From CAWBRT01 sp963832785 (GTDB lineage: Bacteria > Acidobacteriota > Terriglobia > Terriglobales > Acidobacteriaceae), in assembly GCA_963832785.1 (NCBI GenBank), contig CAWHVF010000005.1:2170001-2234000 (forward strand): a DNA stretch of 64,000 bases. The letters run 5' to 3'. Position numbers and translations under genes: made by a program. The notes beneath the pieces were generated by a model that saw only the letters and a program-made list of their open reading frames with translations, was not told the DNA's origin and searched no databases. Positions 61,586 to 64,000 of this stretch are shown here, one piece after another; positions within the stretch are counted from its first letter, which is position 1; the number at the start of each line of letters is the position of its first letter.

Positions 61586-62182
61586 ATGCAGACCATTGTT
61601 GCTTACGTATCGCATAGGCCAGGCGTGCTGAACCGCATTGGTTCGCTGGCGCGCCGTTTGGCCATCAACATCGACTCGCTTACCGTTGGCCCTACCGAGA
61701 CGCCCGGGGTGGCGCGTACCACCATCGTCGTAAACACCGACCGCGCCGGGGCGCACCGCCTGGAAGCCAGCCTGGAAAATCTCGTCGACGTCCTGCTGGC
61801 CGAGATCATTACCGGACGGCCGGCGGTCGAGCGCGACCTGGCGCTGATCAAGGTGGCGGCCAACCAGAACTCGCGGCCCCATCTTATGGACCTGATCAAG
61901 GTCTTCCGCGCGCGCGTGGTGGACGTTTCGCCGGACTCGCTGATCGTGGAGGTCTCCGGCGAGGTCGACAAGATCGAGGGCCTGCTGGAGGTGCTGCGGC
62001 CTTTCGGGGTGCTGGAAATGGCGCGCTCGGGCCGTGTGGCCATGACTCGCGGCTCCGACCTTCTGCAGCCGCCCGCCAAGTTGGCCGCCGCCGCGGAAAA
62101 TGCGACTGCTTCCATCGAACCCGGCACAGTCCGGCAGGCGATTGAATCCGAAATGGAGATCAACGAGGCGCTGGAATCCTAG
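61586..62182 (+). CDS. ilvN: Acetolactate synthase small (regulatory) subunit
   Basis: 198 residues from ATG 61586 (GAGGACGAA upstream; the longer frame to 61508 is not needed). N-terminal ACT domain: QTIVAYVSHRPGVLNRIGSL, INIDSLTVGPTE, TTIVVNTD. Valine feedback regulation is mediated by this domain in the family. A C-terminal ALS-type domain (VERDLALIKVAANQ, VFRARVVDVSPDSLIVEVSG) follows. The 114-bp gap to ilvB contains a GCCCCAGG/CCTGGGGC inverted repeat (61496-61503, 61530-61537) related to a repeat at 16828. Confidence 0.95.
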   Translation: MQTIVAYVSHRPGVLNRIGSLARRLAINIDSLTVGPTETPGVARTTIVVNTDRAGAHRLEASLENLVDVLLAEIITGRPAVERDLALIKVAANQNSRPHLMDLIKVFRARVVDVSPDSLIVEVSGEVDKIEGLLEVLRPFGVLEMARSGRVAMTRGSDLLQPPAKLAAAAENATASIEPGTVRQAIESEMEINEALES

Positions 62183-62185
62183 ATC

Positions 62186-62297
62186 ATTTCAGATTGAAGA
62201 TTTCAGATTGAAGATTTGCCAAGCAGACCTCCGGGATGAGAGATGTACATTATCCCGGAGGTTTTTAATCTGCAATCTGCAATCTTCAATCTGAAAT
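62186..62297. repeat. GATTGAAGATTT-type inverted repeat around ilvN terminator
   Basis: ATTTCAGATTGAAGATT (62186-62202) is exactly the reverse complement of 62281-62297, and further iterations lie inward (TTTCAGATTGAAGATTTG; AATCTGCAATCTGC). It encloses the ilvN terminator and overlaps the stop of the convergent gene. Same unit family as 17188-17230. Confidence 0.75.
62228..62266 (+). terminator. Intrinsic terminator of ilvBN
   Basis: CCTCCGGGAT (62228-62237) pairs with ATCCCGGAGG (62252-62261), followed by TTTTT (62262-62266). A clear plus-strand terminator 45 bp after ilvN. Confidence 0.9.
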
Positions 62298-62689
62298 TAC
62301 TTCATGCCGAACATCATGCGCAGGAAGCCGCGACCGAAATGGCCGCCGTAGGCGCCGGCAACGCCCGGCAAGATAATCAGCGCCGCTCCATAGATGGTGG
62401 CGCGGCTGAAATCCTTGTAGTAGTTCAGCAGGGTTGCCGCCGTCATTGCGGCTGGCACGAGCAAGGTCACCAGCAGGGTCCAGCGCCACGGCCGCAGCGG
62501 GCGCATGAAGCCCAGAAACATGGTCGAGGCCGTCACCAGCAAGGAGCTGATCAGCGGGTCGCGCAGCACGACGTACGACACCCCGCTGCAGATTCCCAGC
62601 GCCAGGGCAATGCCATAAAAAATGCCGTCGCCCGGTTTGCCGGCTTTTTTCGCTTGAGTAGAAACCGTTTTCATCTTCGGCTGCGCCAT
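62297..62689 (-). CDS. Small integral membrane protein, unknown function
   Basis: 130 residues, basic N-terminus (MAQPKMKTVSTQAKKAGKPG) then about four hydrophobic segments (GIFYGIALALGICSGVSYVV, LLVTASTMFLGF, WTLLVTLLVPAAMTAATLL, ATIYGAALIILPGVAGAYGG). GGAGG about 11 nt upstream of the ATG. No family recognised; similar small four-TM proteins are common and poorly known. Convergent with ilvN across the terminator. Confidence 0.68.
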   Translation of the reverse strand: MAQPKMKTVSTQAKKAGKPGDGIFYGIALALGICSGVSYVVLRDPLISSLLVTASTMFLGFMRPLRPWRWTLLVTLLVPAAMTAATLLNYYKDFSRATIYGAALIILPGVAGAYGGHFGRGFLRMMFGMK

Positions 62690-62813
62690 CCGTCTTCCGC
62701 CTCCGTCGCAAGCAGCTATTCATTTAGAAGCAGACGCGAACGCGAAGGACGCTAGTCGAGCGTCTCTTCCGCGACGGAATTACCAATTTGGGAAGAAAAT
62801 CACAGAGTTTAGC

Positions 62814-63575
62814 CTAGACTCCAGCGTTGAAGCCAATCTGGCGGGCCACCTGGCGGGCCTGCTCGTCGAAGGCGTTGAAGCAGTGCGCACCTGGGCAGAC
62901 CGGCACCTGCCAGCCAAAGCCCTCGACCGCCTGCGCCAGCGAGAACGGGTGGAAGGAGCGCTCCAGGTGCAACTCCTCATTCTCGAAGACGAAGCGCCCC
63001 CGGCCGGTGATCACTGCCTGCGGCCCGCCGCGCAAACCGCAGCGTGCGCGCTCGCCGTCGCCCTTCAAGAAGCCAGGGCTGGTGATGAAATCTACGGCAT
63101 TGACGAAGCGCCTGGGATCGTGCGGCATGACGATCACCACCCGCTTGGCCAGGCTGGCGATGTCATGCGCGCCCCCGCTGCCTACCATGCGCAGCTTGGG
63201 ATGGCGGTAATCGCCGATGACCGTGCTGTTGAGGTTGCCGTGGCGGTCGACCTGCGCCGCCGAGAGCAGGCCGACGTCGATGCGTCCGGCCTGGAGGTCG
63301 CCGAAAACGTCCAGGCAGTCGCCGATCATGGCGGTATCGGCGGTCACGCTCGGGCTGCCGGTCGAGAGCGGCGGGATGGGCGGATTGGCGTCGATGGCGC
63401 CCGATTCGTAAATCAGCACTAGGTTGGGAGCGTGCGTGCGCTTGGCCAGCATGGCGGCCAGCGAAGGCACGCCGATGCCGACGAAACAAACTTCCCTGCC
63501 CGCCAGTTCCAGCGCCGCTGCCAGAACCAGGTTTTCCATCTCCGCCTGTTTTTCCAACTCCGTCTGGACACTCAT
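62814..63575 (-). CDS. CoA-transferase subunit B (GctB/family I type)
   Basis: 253 residues, beta subunit of a class I CoA-transferase or related hydrolase (glutaconate/oxoadipate/IpdB-like). Blocks: ELAGREVCFVGIGVPSLAAM, LVLIYESGAIDANPP (the Glu in YESG lies where the family's catalytic Glu is expected), DVGLLSAAQVDRHGNLNST, LRMVGSGGAHDIASLAKRVV. GGAGGAA precedes the ATG, and the start overlaps the A-subunit stop (ATGA). Substrate cannot be assigned; the pair could serve acid degradation or ring-cleavage pathways. Confidence 0.87.
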   Translation of the reverse strand: MSVQTELEKQAEMENLVLAAALELAGREVCFVGIGVPSLAAMLAKRTHAPNLVLIYESGAIDANPPIPPLSTGSPSVTADTAMIGDCLDVFGDLQAGRIDVGLLSAAQVDRHGNLNSTVIGDYRHPKLRMVGSGGAHDIASLAKRVVIVMPHDPRRFVNAVDFITSPGFLKGDGERARCGLRGGPQAVITGRGRFVFENEELHLERSFHPFSLAQAVEGFGWQVPVCPGAHCFNAFDEQARQVARQIGFNAGV

Positions 63576-64000
63576 CGCCGTTCCTCCGCGGGTTTTACCC
63601 CGGCGAGCGCACCTTCTGGGCTTGCCGTGGAGCGGGAAATCCCCATGCGCGTGAGAACCTCAGGATCAAGAGCGTTCAAATACGCCTCGCGATCGGCCAC
63701 CCTGCGCACGTAGCGATCCAGGTAGGCTGACAGCTCGTCCACCTTGCGGGAGACGCGGTCGTAAAGCGCATAGTGTTCATCATCGCGCGTGTAGTAGCCC
63801 TGGACGTAGGAAGGGTGAGCGCCTCCGGGGGCGTGACAAACGGCCGCCACCCGGTGCGCCGGAACCATGGTTCTCTCGGGCGTGGCGCGGACGACCGCGC
63901 GCGAGACAATCTCCTCGACCGTGGCGATAACGGCGCGGCTGGCCAGGGCGCCTTCGCGGCTGTCCCCGTCGATTCCCCACATCTGCACGTTTCCGTCTTC
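63572..64000 (-). CDS. CoA-transferase subunit A, partial (C-terminal part)
   Basis: Only the last about 143 residues are in the window; the gene continues past 64000. Visible: NVQMWGIDGDSREGALASRA-type segment, EEIVSRAVVRATPERTMVPA, AVCHAPGGAHPSYVQGYYTR and the C-terminal LTRMGISRSTASPEG. The 4-bp overlap with the B-subunit gene and this content fit a GctA/IpdA-type alpha subunit. The ATG at 63988 is probably internal, not a start. Confidence 0.85.
   Translation of the reverse strand, partial: EDGNVQMWGIDGDSREGALASRAVIATVEEIVSRAVVRATPERTMVPAHRVAAVCHAPGGAHPSYVQGYYTRDDEHYALYDRVSRKVDELSAYLDRYVRRVADREAYLNALDPEVLTRMGISRSTASPEGALAGVKPAEERR

Noticed and set aside
59621..61882. A minus-strand 753-codon frame opposite ilvB
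   Set aside because: Antisense shadow of ilvB and ilvN; low-complexity His/Gly/Arg composition and no recognisable domain.

Overview
The window is about 61-62% G+C by eye and densely coded on both strands. Several traits suggest a soil bacterium of the Acidobacteriota: many exported proteins, large RND/MFS efflux clusters, a DUF3300 protein, intergenic GTCATCCTGA-type and GGGCTTTAGCCC-type palindromes, and frequent GTG/TTG starts. That placement is inference from style and gene families; no 16S rRNA or tRNA gene was seen.

Layout. 1-5.1 kb: carboxylate uptake (DASS symporter, AEC carrier) with a class III CoA-transferase and an HMG-CoA-lyase-type enzyme. 5.3-6.3 kb: quinone oxidoreductase. 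6.5-16.7 kb: a TetR gene with a palindrome on its start codon, then RND adaptor, RND pump, TolC-like channel, EmrA-like adaptor and EmrB-like MFS pump on one strand. 17.2-21.5 kb: SppA peptidase, two FecR-like secreted proteins and another DHA2 pump. 21.7-30.5 kb: Fsr-type MFS carrier, YihY/BrkB protein and a second complete RND tripartite system. 30.8-38.6 kb: DUF3300 protein, then a minus-strand sugar ABC importer plus PfkB kinase, divergent from a D-2-hydroxyacid dehydrogenase. 38.7-45.3 kb: small secreted Tyr/Pro/Val-rich protein, gamma-glutamyltransferase, subtilase, IS200-like element.

45.4-52.9 kb is the most interesting stretch. A radical SAM protein with a Cys-rich SPASM-like tail is translationally coupled (TGATG) to an unrecognised Cys-rich protein carrying GYPACC and HWPCSLDC. 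Divergent from them, behind a near-consensus sigma-70 promoter and a 17-nt palindrome, lies a small membrane-anchored protein whose C-terminal half is a 25-26-residue tandem repeat with four WGDS motifs and repeated KR sites. An exported PPC-like/TPR/CHAT-protease protein follows on the same strand. I read this as a candidate uncharacterised RiPP-type (radical-SAM-modified repeat peptide) system: precursor, maturase, helper and possible processing protease.

52.8-64 kb: UxaE-type epimerase, a fragment resembling the FolC N-terminus, PlsC acyltransferase, class I glutamine amidotransferase-like hydrolase, two small conserved-looking proteins, an overlapping pair of Fe-S/Cys-rich proteins of unknown function, ilvB-ilvN with a strong terminator, a small membrane protein, and a class I CoA-transferase pair whose A subunit runs off the window end.

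The intergenic DNA is rich in repeats: three tandem 127-bp units, a ~115-bp dispersed repeat in inverted copies 35 kb apart, REP-like palindromes also in inverted copies, and AT-rich GATTGAAGATTT-type inverted repeats at gene ends.
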